From NCBI GenBank assembly GCA_965221505.1, contig CBDCSI010000001.1, positions 124,001 to 188,000 of the forward strand: a stretch of DNA of 64,000 nucleotides. Direction: 5' to 3'. The DNA comes from CAZPXZ01 sp965221505 (lineage in GTDB: Bacteria > Pseudomonadota > Alphaproteobacteria > Rhodobacterales > CAZPXZ01). The position numbers and the translations under genes were made by a program. Positions 20,605-29,523 of this stretch are shown here, in pieces (the stretch's first letter is position 1; every line of letters begins with the position of its first letter). Below the pieces are notes generated by a model. That model did not search any database. It worked only from the letters and a program-made list of their open reading frames with translations, and was not told the origin of the DNA.

Positions 20605-20674
20605 AGTGCTCCTGAACGGTTGTTCTTCTACTGCGCCGTTCTATACCACATACCGTGGCGGAGCACTCCCTCTC
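20605..20674. repeat. Nested inverted repeat upstream of the ISKra4 transposase
   Basis: GAGTGCTCC at 20605-20613 is mirrored by GGAGCACTC at 20666-20674, and inside this GAACGG is mirrored by CCGTTC. The hairpin lies within the IS immediately upstream of the transposase start, so it may limit transposase expression from outside promoters. Function is inferred from place only. Confidence 0.5.
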
Positions 20675-20823
20675 CCGTTCAGACCACCCCTACCTGCCGT
20701 CCGAAAAGGCGACGAACGCGACGTCGTCGCCAAATTGCCGCATCTCAAGCGACCTCAATTCACGTAACCCGTTGATATTACTAGATACCCATTACTCCAT
20801 AGCAAGTTTACATCGGATCGCGT

Positions 20824-21786
20824 CGGCGTTGCTCATCGGCCGCGCGACGGTGGAGCGGGTTCGGAAGCAAGGTCTGCTGGAGGGCTTGGCGGCGACGCTG
20901 GAGCGTCGCAAGCAGGTCAACCGGAAGCCGCGCAAGCTGGACGGGGTCGGGGAGGCCCGGTTGGTCGCGGAGGCATGCTCTTCCCCTCCGGAGGGGCGTT
21001 CGCGCTGGACCTTGCGCCTGTTGGGCGAGCGCCTGGTGGAGTTGGAGATGGTCGACAGCATCAGCACGGAGACGGTGCGGAAGACGCTAAAAAAACGATA
21101 TCAAGCCTTGGCTGAAGCAATACTGGTGCACTCCTCCCAAGGCCAACGCAGAGTTCGTCTGCGCCATGGAGAACGTCCTGGAGGTCTACTGCCGCGCGCT
21201 CGGCGAGGACGAGATCCTACTGTGAATCGACGAGGCCTCGAAGCAGCAGACCCGGGAGGTCCGGTTGCCGGGGCTCTCCCGGCCCGGACAGCCGGCCGTC
21301 GTGGACTACGAATACGTTCGCAACGGTACGGCCAATCTCTTTATGGTGTTCGCTCCCCTGGACGGCTGGCGATGGGTGCCGGTGACCGACCGGCGCACTC
21401 GGCAGGACTGGGCGGCGTTGATCCGATCGCTGGTCGACGACGTCTTCCCGGACAAGAAGCTGGTTCTCGTGATGGACAATCTGAACGTTCATTCGCTGTC
21501 CTCCCTGTATGAGACGTTCGAGCCCGCCGAGGTGCGACGCATCGTCGGGCGCATCGAGATCCACTACACGCCCAAACACGGCAGTTGGCTCAACATGGCC
21601 GAAATCGAGATCGGCGTGTTGTCACGCCAGTGTCTGTCCCGCCGCATCCCGGACCGGGAAACCCTGATCCGGGGAGTCAAGGCATGGGAAGCGCGGCGAA
21701 ATCGCCAGAGATCCGCCGTTCAATGGAGATTCACGACCGAAGACGCTCGGATCAAACTCCGTTCGCTCTATCCCGCATTTCAATGA
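20824..21786 (+). pseudogene. IS630-family transposase remnant (copy A)
   Basis: The remnant begins inside the N-terminal helix-turn-helix region (IASALLIGRATVERVRKQG), continues through ERRKQVNRKPRKLDG and GERLVELEMVDSISTETVRKT, then changes frame and resumes as NDIKPWLKQYWCIPP. An in-frame TGA interrupts EDEILL-IDEAS. The last part, residues of the DDE domain such as FPDKKLVLVMDNLN, is open to the stop at 21786. Copy B lacks the TGA here, so the two copies have decayed separately. Confidence 0.8.
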
Positions 21787-21801
21787 TGTTGGACCACTAG
21801 C

Positions 21802-22032
21802 GTTGCCGATTTCCAAGGTAGAACCCGCATCCCGCAGCACACACTGATCGAAATTGGCTGCAATGACGGCACCCTCTACGCCGAGATCGACGCGAATGGC
21901 ACTTCGGAAGGAGAGGAAGACAATATGGACGACGTTGCTGTTAGCTGGTTGCTGTGTCAGTCATTATCAGGCGTCTGTACCTTGCAGACTGGATTGGGAC
22001 CGACTCAAAGGAAAAAACAAACTGGAGAATAG
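21802..22032 (+). pseudogene. Truncated gene fragment abutting IS630 copy A
   Basis: Directly after the IS630 end, a frame without start codon runs 76 codons to a stop. It looks like genuine coding sequence (ADFQGRTRIPQHTLIEIGCN, then DGTLYAEIDANG and DNMDDVAVSWLLCQS) with ordinary amino-acid composition, unlike chance frames here. It is most simply the 3' end of a gene cut off by the insertion. The family was not recognised. Its lower GC fits the island to its right rather than the core genome. Confidence 0.45.
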
Positions 22033-22435
22033 AGCGAGGCCGCGCTACGCATCAGACATTAAAGCCGCAAATATCCATGCACTGTTTCGGCAGCCTACCT
22101 CGTGCAGCGCACGCACACAGACATCGACGGCCACCGCCTTGCCGCTCTCCCTCCCACACGGAATCCTCGTAACAAACGAGCCTGTACCGTCATCGCCACT
22201 TCAAACTCGCGTATCGACACCACTCCACGCATTGGAAACAATCCAGTGCCCAACGATGGTCATCCGTCCGGCGGCACAATGCCAGTCTCTAACTCACCCC
22301 TGAAACACACTCCCGGCTACCGTGACTGCTGAGACGACGCGGTCCGCGAGCCTCTCCACACCGGACGAACCACAGCTACTCGCACGTCCCTCCCGCCCAC
22401 CTCGCCCGAAGAACATGCCGCAAACGAGCGGCCAC
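22033..22435. other. AT-richer non-coding stretch at the island's left edge
   Basis: No gene was recognised in about 400 bases. Base composition is clearly lower in GC than the core regions and continuous with the methyltransferase genes that follow, so this belongs to the same acquired island. Confidence 0.45.
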
Positions 22436-22464
22436 TTGACAACCCTCGGTCACGATGCTCTACT
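22436..22464 (+). promoter_or_regulatory. Candidate sigma-70 promoter for the methyltransferase operon
   Basis: A perfect -35 hexamer TTGACA (22436-22441) is followed after 17 bases by TCTACT (22459-22464), a four-of-six match to the -10 consensus. It ends 27 bases before the first methyltransferase ATG. Spacing and position are ideal, though no transcript data are available. Confidence 0.6.
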
Positions 22465-22491
22465 CTCCGAAACACCTACTCACATCTACGC

Positions 22492-23856
22492 ATGACTAAA
22501 TACCTTACCACAGCGGAGGCCGCCGCCAAAGCGGCGATACCACCAAATACATTGCTCCGCTGGCTCCGCCAGGGACGCGTTCGCGAGCCGCGCCGTGATC
22601 ACCGCGGCCAGCGCATGTTTACAGAGCAAGAGGCCACCGTAATTGCCTCTCACGCCCGCACTTCCGCACGCTTGAACGCACAATCCACATCTATTGAACG
22701 GCTACGAGCCGCTGATTGGAGCTTTTCCGATTCTAACACCTCCTACCTTACGCACAGCATTCATCCCTACCCAGCAAAGTTTATACCCCAAATTCCAAAC
22801 TTGCTTATTCGGGAGTTATCATCGATTGGAGACACGGTCGCAGATATTTTTTGCGGAAGCGGAACTACCCTTCTTGAAGCACTCACTTTACAGCGCCACG
22901 CAATCGGTGTGGATGCCAATCCCCTAGCAAGCCTCATTGCTCAGGTAAAGACAACCCAGTTGCAGGAGACTTCACTATCTGCCATCTTCCAACACCGACT
23001 TGCTTGCGAACGCCTAATCGAGCTAATAAACCTCAGAACGCACAGTACATCGAATCACACCCTGCCATTCATCTCCACTGGCTGGCGCCCAAATAGAAAA
23101 GTGTGCGACACTTGGTTTGAGCCATATGTTGTAGAGGAACTCGCTGAGCTAAAGAGCCAAATAGATAAACTATCAGACAATATTGCGAGAAATCTCTGTT
23201 ATATGACGTTCTCCGCAATCATTGTGGCAGTGTCTCGACAAGATTCTGACACTCGTTACGTACGTCGGACCAAGGCCATCTCGCCCGGAGACACTGTAAA
23301 ACGATACGTCCGACACCTAGATTCCGCCCGTGCAGCCGTTGAGAAATTGTCGAATGCCATACCTCAGCGCGTAGCGGGCCGCGTCTTAACCGCAAACGTC
23401 CTGGATTCGCCTGTACTACCGAAATTCAATCTCTTGGTAACTTCGCCGCCCTATCCCAACGCATTCAGTTATCACCTGTATCATGGCATACGTCTCCACT
23501 GGTTAGGGTACGACCCGTCATCGTTCAAGAAAATTGAAATAGGTAGTCATCGAAAGTACAGTGCCAAGGGGTCAGGAAGGGCGACGCCGGCGACTTTTGC
23601 TTCTGAAATGTCCATAATACTTGATTGGCTTCACAAACACTTATGCCGTCATGGATTTGCGTGTCTTGTAATTGGTGACTCCAAAATTGCGGGAGAGCAT
23701 GTTGACAATGCGTCAATACTGGCTGAGCAAGGAATGCGTTGCGGATTTCGTGAACTTGCTCGTATTGACCGGCCTATTCCAGCTACGCGAAAGGCGCTAA
23801 ATCCAAAGTTTGGACGAATATCGACAGAGAAAATCCTTATCCTTCAGAGGGTTTGA
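22492..23856 (+). CDS. DNA methyltransferase with N-terminal MerR-like helix-turn-helix (restriction-modification M1)
   Basis: A 454-residue protein. Residues 1-45 (MTKYLTTAEAAAKAAIPPNT, then LLRWLRQGRVREPRRD) form a MerR/excisionase-like helix-turn-helix. The rest is a SAM-dependent DNA methyltransferase: motif I FCGSGTTLLEA at 120-130 and motif IV TSPPY at 317-321, characteristic of N4-cytosine (beta-class) enzymes. HPYPAKFIP at 91-99 is the family's N-terminal motif. It lies four bases before a second methyltransferase and converges on a PLD-type nuclease, as in BfiI/BmrI-like systems that need one methylase per strand of an asymmetric site. The helix-turn-helix may serve self-regulation. 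Base composition is lower in GC than the core, so it was probably acquired. Confidence 0.85.
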   Translation: MTKYLTTAEAAAKAAIPPNTLLRWLRQGRVREPRRDHRGQRMFTEQEATVIASHARTSARLNAQSTSIERLRAADWSFSDSNTSYLTHSIHPYPAKFIPQIPNLLIRELSSIGDTVADIFCGSGTTLLEALTLQRHAIGVDANPLASLIAQVKTTQLQETSLSAIFQHRLACERLIELINLRTHSTSNHTLPFISTGWRPNRKVCDTWFEPYVVEELAELKSQIDKLSDNIARNLCYMTFSAIIVAVSRQDSDTRYVRRTKAISPGDTVKRYVRHLDSARAAVEKLSNAIPQRVAGRVLTANVLDSPVLPKFNLLVTSPPYPNAFSYHLYHGIRLHWLGYDPSSFKKIEIGSHRKYSAKGSGRATPATFASEMSIILDWLHKHLCRHGFACLVIGDSKIAGEHVDNASILAEQGMRCGFRELARIDRPIPATRKALNPKFGRISTEKILILQRV

Positions 23857-23860
23857 CACC

Positions 23861-25447
23861 ATGAACGTCGTTACCTGCCGTATAAAGGACTACATACAAC
23901 CGTTTGAGCGCGAACTAGCGTTTAGGGAAATGCAAGCGCTATGCGCGGGTCCACTGCGGCCCATTAACGGCACACGGAGTTCGGCTACCCTATTCGACAT
24001 CCACTGCACTCAAACACCCATTTCGCTCGGAGAACGCCTAACCTACTGGCACTCCCTTTGCGCTAGCGACCAACCAATTACTTTACAGGTTCGTAGAGAG
24101 GCATCGGCAATTCTCGCTCCATTCAGCGACCCCTACGACCTGCCGTCGCAGCCTCTCAAGTCCTGCTTGACGAGGCCGCACCGACGAAGAGTTCTACGGT
24201 ACGCCACCCATGGCTTACACGAGTATCGCGGTAAGTTCTTTCCACAGCTCGCTCGCGCCTTAATCACCATCAGCCGTGTGCCCGCTGACGGCATCGTTGC
24301 CGATCCCATGTGCGGAAGTGGTACAACGCTAGTTGAAGGTATCTTGGGAGGTCGCTCTACCTACGGTATTGACCTCAACCCATTATCGGCGTTCGTTTCG
24401 CGAGTGAAATGCCAGACACTTTCCCTTTCTCCTATTCAGCTCCGGGATGGATACGACGCCCTACGTTCCTTTCTTGATGTTCCATCTGCGCACCGGAGCC
24501 AACTACGCAGCCTACCCAAGAGAGATCAAGAGTATTTGGTCCGATGGTTCTCTCCTGTTGTACTTAGAGAACTTGACAGAGTGCATGCTGCGATTGGGTC
24601 TCTAAAGCATAGCTTCGTTCGAGAGTTTTTCCTTGTGTGCCTGAGCAACGTACTCCGCTCTGTCTCTTGGCAAAAGACCGATGACCTTCGGGTCCGAAAA
24701 CAGCACCAGTGCTTTACACACGGCGAAGTTATGCATCGCTTTCTTACGCACAGTCGCCGGTCCGTGGCGACAGTTGAGAATTTTCTTACAGTGGAGCAAC
24801 CGACCGCACTTGGCAACTTTGAAGTCAGCAACGCAGACGCACGCATTGCCAGCAGTGTATTCGGATCGATTGCCGGGCGGACGGACGCCATAGTTACGTC
24901 ACCCCCGTATGCTACAGCTCTGCCCTATCTCGACACCGATCGATTGAGCCTCATTTATCTGAATCTATTGCAACGTTGCGACCATGCCTCCCGCGATCGG
25001 GTCATGATTGGCAGTCGTGAAATTGGTGTGCGAACTCGAGCGGAATACTGGGACATTTATCAAGCAAATCGATCGCTATTGCCCCTCGATACGTGCCAAC
25101 TCATTGAGCGCGTTGAGGAGCTTAATCGCACGGCGTCCGTGGGGTTCCGGCGCAAGAACCTAGCGGCGCTGTTATCAAAGTACTTCCTTGACATGCGTAC
25201 CGTTCTAACAAGCGCAAGGACGCTATTGCGCCCAGGCGGCGTTGCATTCATTGTGATTGGCGACAACCGCACGATTGCCGGCGGACAGATTATACAAATT
25301 CGTACGGCAGAACACTTGGCGGCAATTTCTGAGGCAATAGGATTCACTGTACTTGACGAGCTCTCCATGGAGATGCTCCCGTCCCGCGACATCTTTCGCA
25401 AGAACTCTATTGTCTCCGAAAGGGTTCTTCAGCTACGGGCGCCATAG
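23861..25447 (+). CDS. DNA methyltransferase (restriction-modification M2)
   Basis: A 528-residue SAM-dependent DNA methyltransferase with motif I DPMCGSGTTLVEG at 148-160 and TSPPYATALPYLDTDRLSLI from 346, again the TSPPY form seen in N4-cytosine enzymes. About 100 N-terminal residues precede the family's EYRGKFFPQ motif and look like an added domain. The start ATG at 23861 is four bases after the M1 stop; an in-frame ATG at 23810 that overlaps M1 is possible. M1 and M2 differ greatly, as expected if each methylates a different strand of one asymmetric recognition sequence. Confidence 0.85.
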   Translation: MNVVTCRIKDYIQPFERELAFREMQALCAGPLRPINGTRSSATLFDIHCTQTPISLGERLTYWHSLCASDQPITLQVRREASAILAPFSDPYDLPSQPLKSCLTRPHRRRVLRYATHGLHEYRGKFFPQLARALITISRVPADGIVADPMCGSGTTLVEGILGGRSTYGIDLNPLSAFVSRVKCQTLSLSPIQLRDGYDALRSFLDVPSAHRSQLRSLPKRDQEYLVRWFSPVVLRELDRVHAAIGSLKHSFVREFFLVCLSNVLRSVSWQKTDDLRVRKQHQCFTHGEVMHRFLTHSRRSVATVENFLTVEQPTALGNFEVSNADARIASSVFGSIAGRTDAIVTSPPYATALPYLDTDRLSLIYLNLLQRCDHASRDRVMIGSREIGVRTRAEYWDIYQANRSLLPLDTCQLIERVEELNRTASVGFRRKNLAALLSKYFLDMRTVLTSARTLLRPGGVAFIVIGDNRTIAGGQIIQIRTAEHLAAISEAIGFTVLDELSMEMLPSRDIFRKNSIVSERVLQLRAP

Positions 25448-25469
25448 CGTCCCTCGTCTCGGAAATCAA

Positions 25470-26630
25470 TCAATAATAGCCGAATCGCTTTCTTGAGTTC
25501 TTTACAGGCTTGTCACACCGACTTAACATTTCATTGAAGCTTGGATCGCTAGGTTTGATCACCCAAGCCTCGTATGCGGCAGTGTCGTTCTTTACCCTCT
25601 CGATCCGTAAGATGTCGCCGACAGAGCCAGTGTCCCTTAAAGTCCTATTTCGTAGTCGGAAATCATGCTTTGCGGGCCAAGTCATCATTTGCACAGTCTC
25701 CATTCTCCCATTGATACGTACTCTCACATTCTTCCGATCCAATTTGCCAGCGCGCTGTGGATCTTCCTGAAACCCGTACGGCCAATTCCAAAACTCTGGA
25801 CAATGATCTCTAGCTCCTAGCGGCACGAACACTTCTGGAGAGCGTTGTGACGTGCCTGGCGTCGTTTGGCCTACACCGACATCGGTTTGTTGGAGCGTCA
25901 TTACGAAAAAGTCGTAAGTACGGACTCCAATACCTTCCCTATTGTGGCTGATGTCGTCAGTCTCTGGCGCGGGATTGAACGGCACTGCACCAAAGTATTT
26001 TACCAAGTCATATGCAAGGCCGAGAGACCTCTGCGCGGCTGTTTCACTGGGTAGGGTACGCGTGGAGCTTATCTCACTCTCATGAAGGACCGTGCCCGAT
26101 TTGCGGAGTACGTCTAGCACATCGTTTGTCAGTTCCTGCGACACAGAGTTGCTTTGTTGAGCCCAATGGTCGAGAGTGTACTCGATGCCCTTGAGCAGTT
26201 CCGATTGCATCGCGTTAGCGAGATTTAGGTGAATCCTTAGTCCCACTTCATAGTTTGTATATAGGCCCCCTTGCGTTAGATTCCCGGAGCCAATGACCAA
26301 CTCGGCCTCACAAAGTGATCGAAACAAGAACACTTTTGGATGAAATGTGTGTGGCAACCGGTTGTGAACAATAACAATTCGACCATTGGGTGACACGGCA
26401 GATTGAAGGTCGCTAAGTCCCTCGTACGATGTTCCCTGATGGTCAATCCCAGCAACTATCTCGACTGTGTTGTCTCTCGCAAAAGCTTTCAATGCGGGAC
26501 CTATATGCCTAACTCCTGAACGCTTGACGAATGCCACAGCTGCGCGAAAGCTGGTCCACTCGGCAGTAAAGCTTGAGTTCAGCCAATCCCCAAGATTGAG
26601 CGGGCCAGTGGGTTGAACAATCAGTTGCAT
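25470..26630 (-). CDS. Phospholipase-D-family type II restriction endonuclease (BfiI/NgoAVII-like)
   Basis: The 386-residue protein has a single PLD nuclease motif: HPK (H97, K99) in HTFHPKVFLF, then GSGNLTQGG (114-122) and Glu128. One motif per chain is the mark of BfiI-type enzymes, which act as dimers and cut without metal ions. The C-terminal region, from about residue 240 (FFVMTLQQTDVGV to VGDILRIERV), resembles the B3-like DNA-binding domain of BfiI, NgoAVII and EcoRII. It faces the two methyltransferases tail to tail, 22 bases apart. The recognition site cannot be read from the protein. Its own promoter has a perfect TATAAT. Confidence 0.82.
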   Translation of the reverse strand: MQLIVQPTGPLNLGDWLNSSFTAEWTSFRAAVAFVKRSGVRHIGPALKAFARDNTVEIVAGIDHQGTSYEGLSDLQSAVSPNGRIVIVHNRLPHTFHPKVFLFRSLCEAELVIGSGNLTQGGLYTNYEVGLRIHLNLANAMQSELLKGIEYTLDHWAQQSNSVSQELTNDVLDVLRKSGTVLHESEISSTRTLPSETAAQRSLGLAYDLVKYFGAVPFNPAPETDDISHNREGIGVRTYDFFVMTLQQTDVGVGQTTPGTSQRSPEVFVPLGARDHCPEFWNWPYGFQEDPQRAGKLDRKNVRVRINGRMETVQMMTWPAKHDFRLRNRTLRDTGSVGDILRIERVKNDTAAYEAWVIKPSDPSFNEMLSRCDKPVKNSRKRFGYY

Positions 26631-26667
26631 GCTAGCTCTCGTTCAAAGATGGATTTTGCACTTTGAC

Positions 26668-26673
26668 ATTATA
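26668..26673 (-). promoter_or_regulatory. Candidate -10 element for the PLD nuclease gene
   Basis: On the minus strand TATAAT occurs 38 bases upstream of the nuclease ATG, in a locally AT-rich stretch. The -35 partner 17 bases further up is weak. A separate promoter from the methyltransferases would allow delayed nuclease expression after entry into a new host, but no controller-protein site is evident. Confidence 0.45.
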
Positions 26674-27379
26674 TTTATGCGTCCGAAGATTGTGGTGTAC
26701 GCTCTTTGCAACCAAACGGCTGGTATTGTAGGGATCGGCATTTTCCTACACGGCGCTTGAAAAGGGGGCTGCAGTTCGGGCACTTCCCGCGCAGTGTTCA
26801 AGCGAGGAGTTGAGGCGTATGTGTGGAAAAGAGGCTTGCATCAACGCGAGTTGGTCACGCTTATCCTCCACCGTCGAGGAATTGCACTGACTCTTTGATA
26901 CTCGGCGTGTGGTCGCGTTGCCGAGCACCATTCTGGTCGCGCGTGGACAAACAGCCGTCGAGAGTGATCTCGATTTCCAAAAACATTTCGGTCTAATCGA
27001 TGACATTCGAAGTGTTGTCAAATCTATGGCGCGGTGGGAGGATCGGAGACCAGGCGAGTGACTCGCCGTTGCGACTCTCGTTTTGCCTTGATCGTTGAAC
27101 GACGGTTCGCGCAAGGCGAGGTGGTGCTGTCCGCGCTGGTCGGATGGCGGCTCGGAAGGGTTTGACGCAGATACTAGGGCGGCTTTGGGTTCTCTCTCAA
27201 GCGCAGCTGATGTCGGCTCTGGCCGACGACTGACGCACTCCATGCCAGCGGGGGGCCGAGTTTTGGGGGGCCAGTCTACTTCCCGTTTAGTGAACGATAA
27301 TGCCATTGTCGTCGGCCACCACTTAGTTTGGCACATTTCGGGCAGCTCCACTTGATAGCCGGCTCCGCTATTCGCTGAC
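26674..27379. other. Intergenic stretch with a short possible gene remnant
   Basis: No complete gene was recognised in about 700 bases between the nuclease and IS630 copy B. A frame on the plus strand at 26891-27061 (RRVVALPSTILVARG, then DLDFQKHFGLIDDI) reads like protein but has no normal start and no known family, so it may be the tail of a destroyed gene. A longer frame on the opposite strand looks like a shadow. Confidence 0.4.
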
Positions 27380-28614
27380 TAGTGGTCTAGCAACATTGTA
27401 TTGCGAGATAGCGCTTACGGGGGTTGATCCGAGCATCTTCGGCCGCAAACCTCCAATGGACGACGAATTTCTCGCGATTTCGCCGCGCTCCGCATGCCTC
27501 GACTTCCCGGATAGGGGTTCCCAGTCCGGGATGCGGCGGGAAACTGGCCTGTCAACACGCGGATCTCGATTTCGCAATGTTGAGCCAACTCCCGTGTTTG
27601 GGCGTGTAGTGGATCTCGATGCGGTCGAAGATGGGTCGCGCCTCGGCGTGCTTGGCCGTCTCGTACAGGGAGGACAACGAGTGAGCGTTCAGATTGTCTG
27701 TCACGAGAACCAGCTTCTTGTCCGGGACGTCGTCGTCGATCAGCAACCGGATCTACGCCGCGCAGTCCTGCCGTGTGCCCCGATCGGTCACCTGCACTCA
27801 GCGCCAGCCGCCTTGGGGAGCGAACGCCATGAACAGATTGGTCGTGCCGTTGCGAACGTATTCGTAGTCCATGATGGCCGGCTGGCCGGGCCGCGGGAGC
27901 CCCGGCAACCGGACCTGCAGGGTCTGCTGCCTCGAGGCCTCGTCGATGCACAGAAGGATCTCGTCCTCGCCGAGCTTGCGGCCGTAGACCTCCTGGACGT
28001 TCTCCATGGCGAAGACCAACTCCGCGTTGGCCTAGGGGGGAATGCACCAGTATTGCTTCAGCCACGACTTGATGTAGTTCTCCTTGGCGTCCTTCGCACC
28101 GTTTCCATGCTGATGCTGCCGACGATCTCCAACTCCACCAGGCACTCGCCCAACAGGCGCAACTTGCTGCGCGAATGCCCCTCCGGAGGGGAGGAGCCCG
28201 CCTCCGCGACCAATCGGGCCTTCCCGGCCCCGTCCAGCTTGCGCGGCTTCCGGTTGACTGCTTGCGACGCTCCAGCGTCGCCGCCAAGCCCCCCAGCACA
28301 CACTCCTTCCGAACCCGCTCCACCGTCGCGCGGCCGATCAGCAACGCCGACGCGATCTCCGAATCCGTCTTCCCGCCATCGTCCCGACCCTCGTCCGCGA
28401 GCAGGAGTGTGTGCGCGCGACGACGCTTGTGTGCCGACGCCTTGCCCTTCGTCAAGACGGTCACCTCCTTGCGCTCCTCCTCCGAGAGCATGATCCGATA
28501 GTACTTCCTGCTACCTGTTCCATGGCCGGACCTCGACTGTTCTGCTAGCGCCCGTCCAATCCGACGCCCCGCAGAGCGCCCGACCGCCAAGCGCGTGTTG
28601 TGATTGGACCGCAG
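27380..28614 (-). mobile_element. IS630-family element copy B, decayed
   Basis: The element ends at 27380-27389 in TAGTGGTCTA, matching the right end of copy A, and on the other side near 28606-28614 in GGACCGCAG, a poorer repeat. Transcription is on the minus strand, so copies A and B point at each other with the methyltransferase/nuclease island between their 3' ends. It keeps the 5' part that copy A lacks (MLSEEERKEVTVLTKGKASA). A flanking TA duplication, usual for the family, is compatible at the left end. Confidence 0.8.
27416..28491 (-). pseudogene. IS630-family transposase, frameshifted (copy B)
   Basis: The frame starts at 28491 and covers the helix-turn-helix N-terminus, but changes frame near 28253 and again near 28100 before NYIKSWLKQYWCIPP. 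The DDE part is recognisable: ILLCIDEASRQQTLQV, VPDKKLVLVTDNLNAHSLS and YTPKHGSWLN. A one-base loss after WLNIA relative to copy A shifts the C-terminus. At least three lesions mean no active transposase is made. Confidence 0.8.
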
Positions 28615-29523
28615 ACACATACCAAATGCTGAGGCCCTGTCAAGTTCCCGGAAACGCACAACCCGTCGACAGCCGTCCGTCCGAGAGAATCCATTACTTC
28701 GTCGCAGTGAGAACACTAAGCGGGTTCCCGGGCAGGCGTGCGAAGCTCCGCTCTGCCTGCACCGGCAAACGCCTCGTCGAGTGGACCTTCGGGCAAGTCA
28801 ATTCGTTGCCAACACTCGAGCGCCCTCCCATGTGTCGGCATTTCTACGTAAGCCCATCGTGCCTTCTTCCCTGATTCGACCGAGACGCCAGCGTCGGGCG
28901 GCGCGTAGTAGGGGCGCTCCGGGTCTGCCCCGAGACCGTCGGCCAAGGCGTCGTTCGGCCGGATTCGGCCGGTAGGCCCCATCACGCGTCGCGAACGCTT
29001 GCCGACCCCGGTCCGGTAGAATGGTCCTGTCCCGAGTAGCACTCTGCGGCGCGGCGCGGACATGCCGTACTCGCCGACGACCGGGGCCGGCGTCCACGGT
29101 GGGGCAGGAGTCGGGAAGCCGGTCTCTGGCTTCAGAGACGTCGATGGCCAATCCCGCCCGACGCCGCCCGACGCCGCGCGCGTGCGCCGGGACCGCGGAC
29201 GCGCCGCGCATTTCCGATTCGACGCGATCGATCGAGGCCGACCGGTCTGCGGGCGATCTCCCGGAGGGTGTTGGGGCGCTCATGCAGACCGTAAGCGGTT
29301 TGCCGGCCCCGGCTTGATGACATAGGGCTTCGTCGTGCGGTATGGCCGGCAGCGTCGCGGATGGGGAAGTACGTCGGTGTGGAGCTGAGGGTATCGACGC
29401 CAGACATCCGAGCGATTCTATTGACCGAGCGCGCGCAGGGTACTTGGCGCCGGTGTCGAACAGACGAGCAGGGGACTTGAGAATCGAGTGCCGGGACCGT
29501 GCGGGTGCAGGGAGACGCGAGGC
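28615..29523. other. Gene-poor stretch right of IS630 copy B
   Basis: About 900 bases without a recognised gene. A minus-strand frame of 115 codons (29063-28716; PDAGVSVESGKKARWAYVEM in the middle) has a plausible composition but no family match by eye and no strong ribosome site, so it is not called. Composition is back to the GC-rich background. Confidence 0.4.

Larger units (their letters stand above)
19099..20815 (-). mobile_element. ISKra4-family insertion sequence inside IS630 copy A
   Basis: The element is about 1717 bases long. Its ends are imperfect inverted repeats: the left reads GGGTGTAAATTTTG then TATGGAGTAAT, and the right, on the other strand, reads CGATGTAAACTTGC then TATGGAGTAAT. 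It is flanked by an 8-base direct repeat, GATCGCGT, at 19091-19098 and 20816-20823. Without one copy of the repeat, the flanks join into a continuous IS630 sequence that agrees with copy B, which proves the insertion point. It carries one transposase gene in two frames. Confidence 0.85.
19055..21800 (+). mobile_element. IS630-family element copy A, 5'-truncated, decayed and split by an ISKra4-like insertion
   Basis: The element is recognised by comparison with the second copy at about 27380-28614. Its first 44 bases (19055-19098) match the inner part of copy B, so its 5' end is missing. It resumes at 20816 and runs to the terminal GGACCACTAG at 21791-21800. The DDE transposase can be followed (VMDNLNVHSLSSLYE, HYTPKHGSWLNMAEIE) but is broken by a frame change near a run of seven A at 21091-21097 and by a TGA stop near 21224 where copy B has a Cys codon. 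It cannot encode an intact transposase. Confidence 0.85.

Noticed and set aside
26746..27351. Minus-strand frame of about 200 codons between the nuclease and IS630 copy B
   Set aside because: No start signal, low-complexity composition (many Ser, Arg, Pro) and no family; a plus-strand fragment in the same place reads more like protein.
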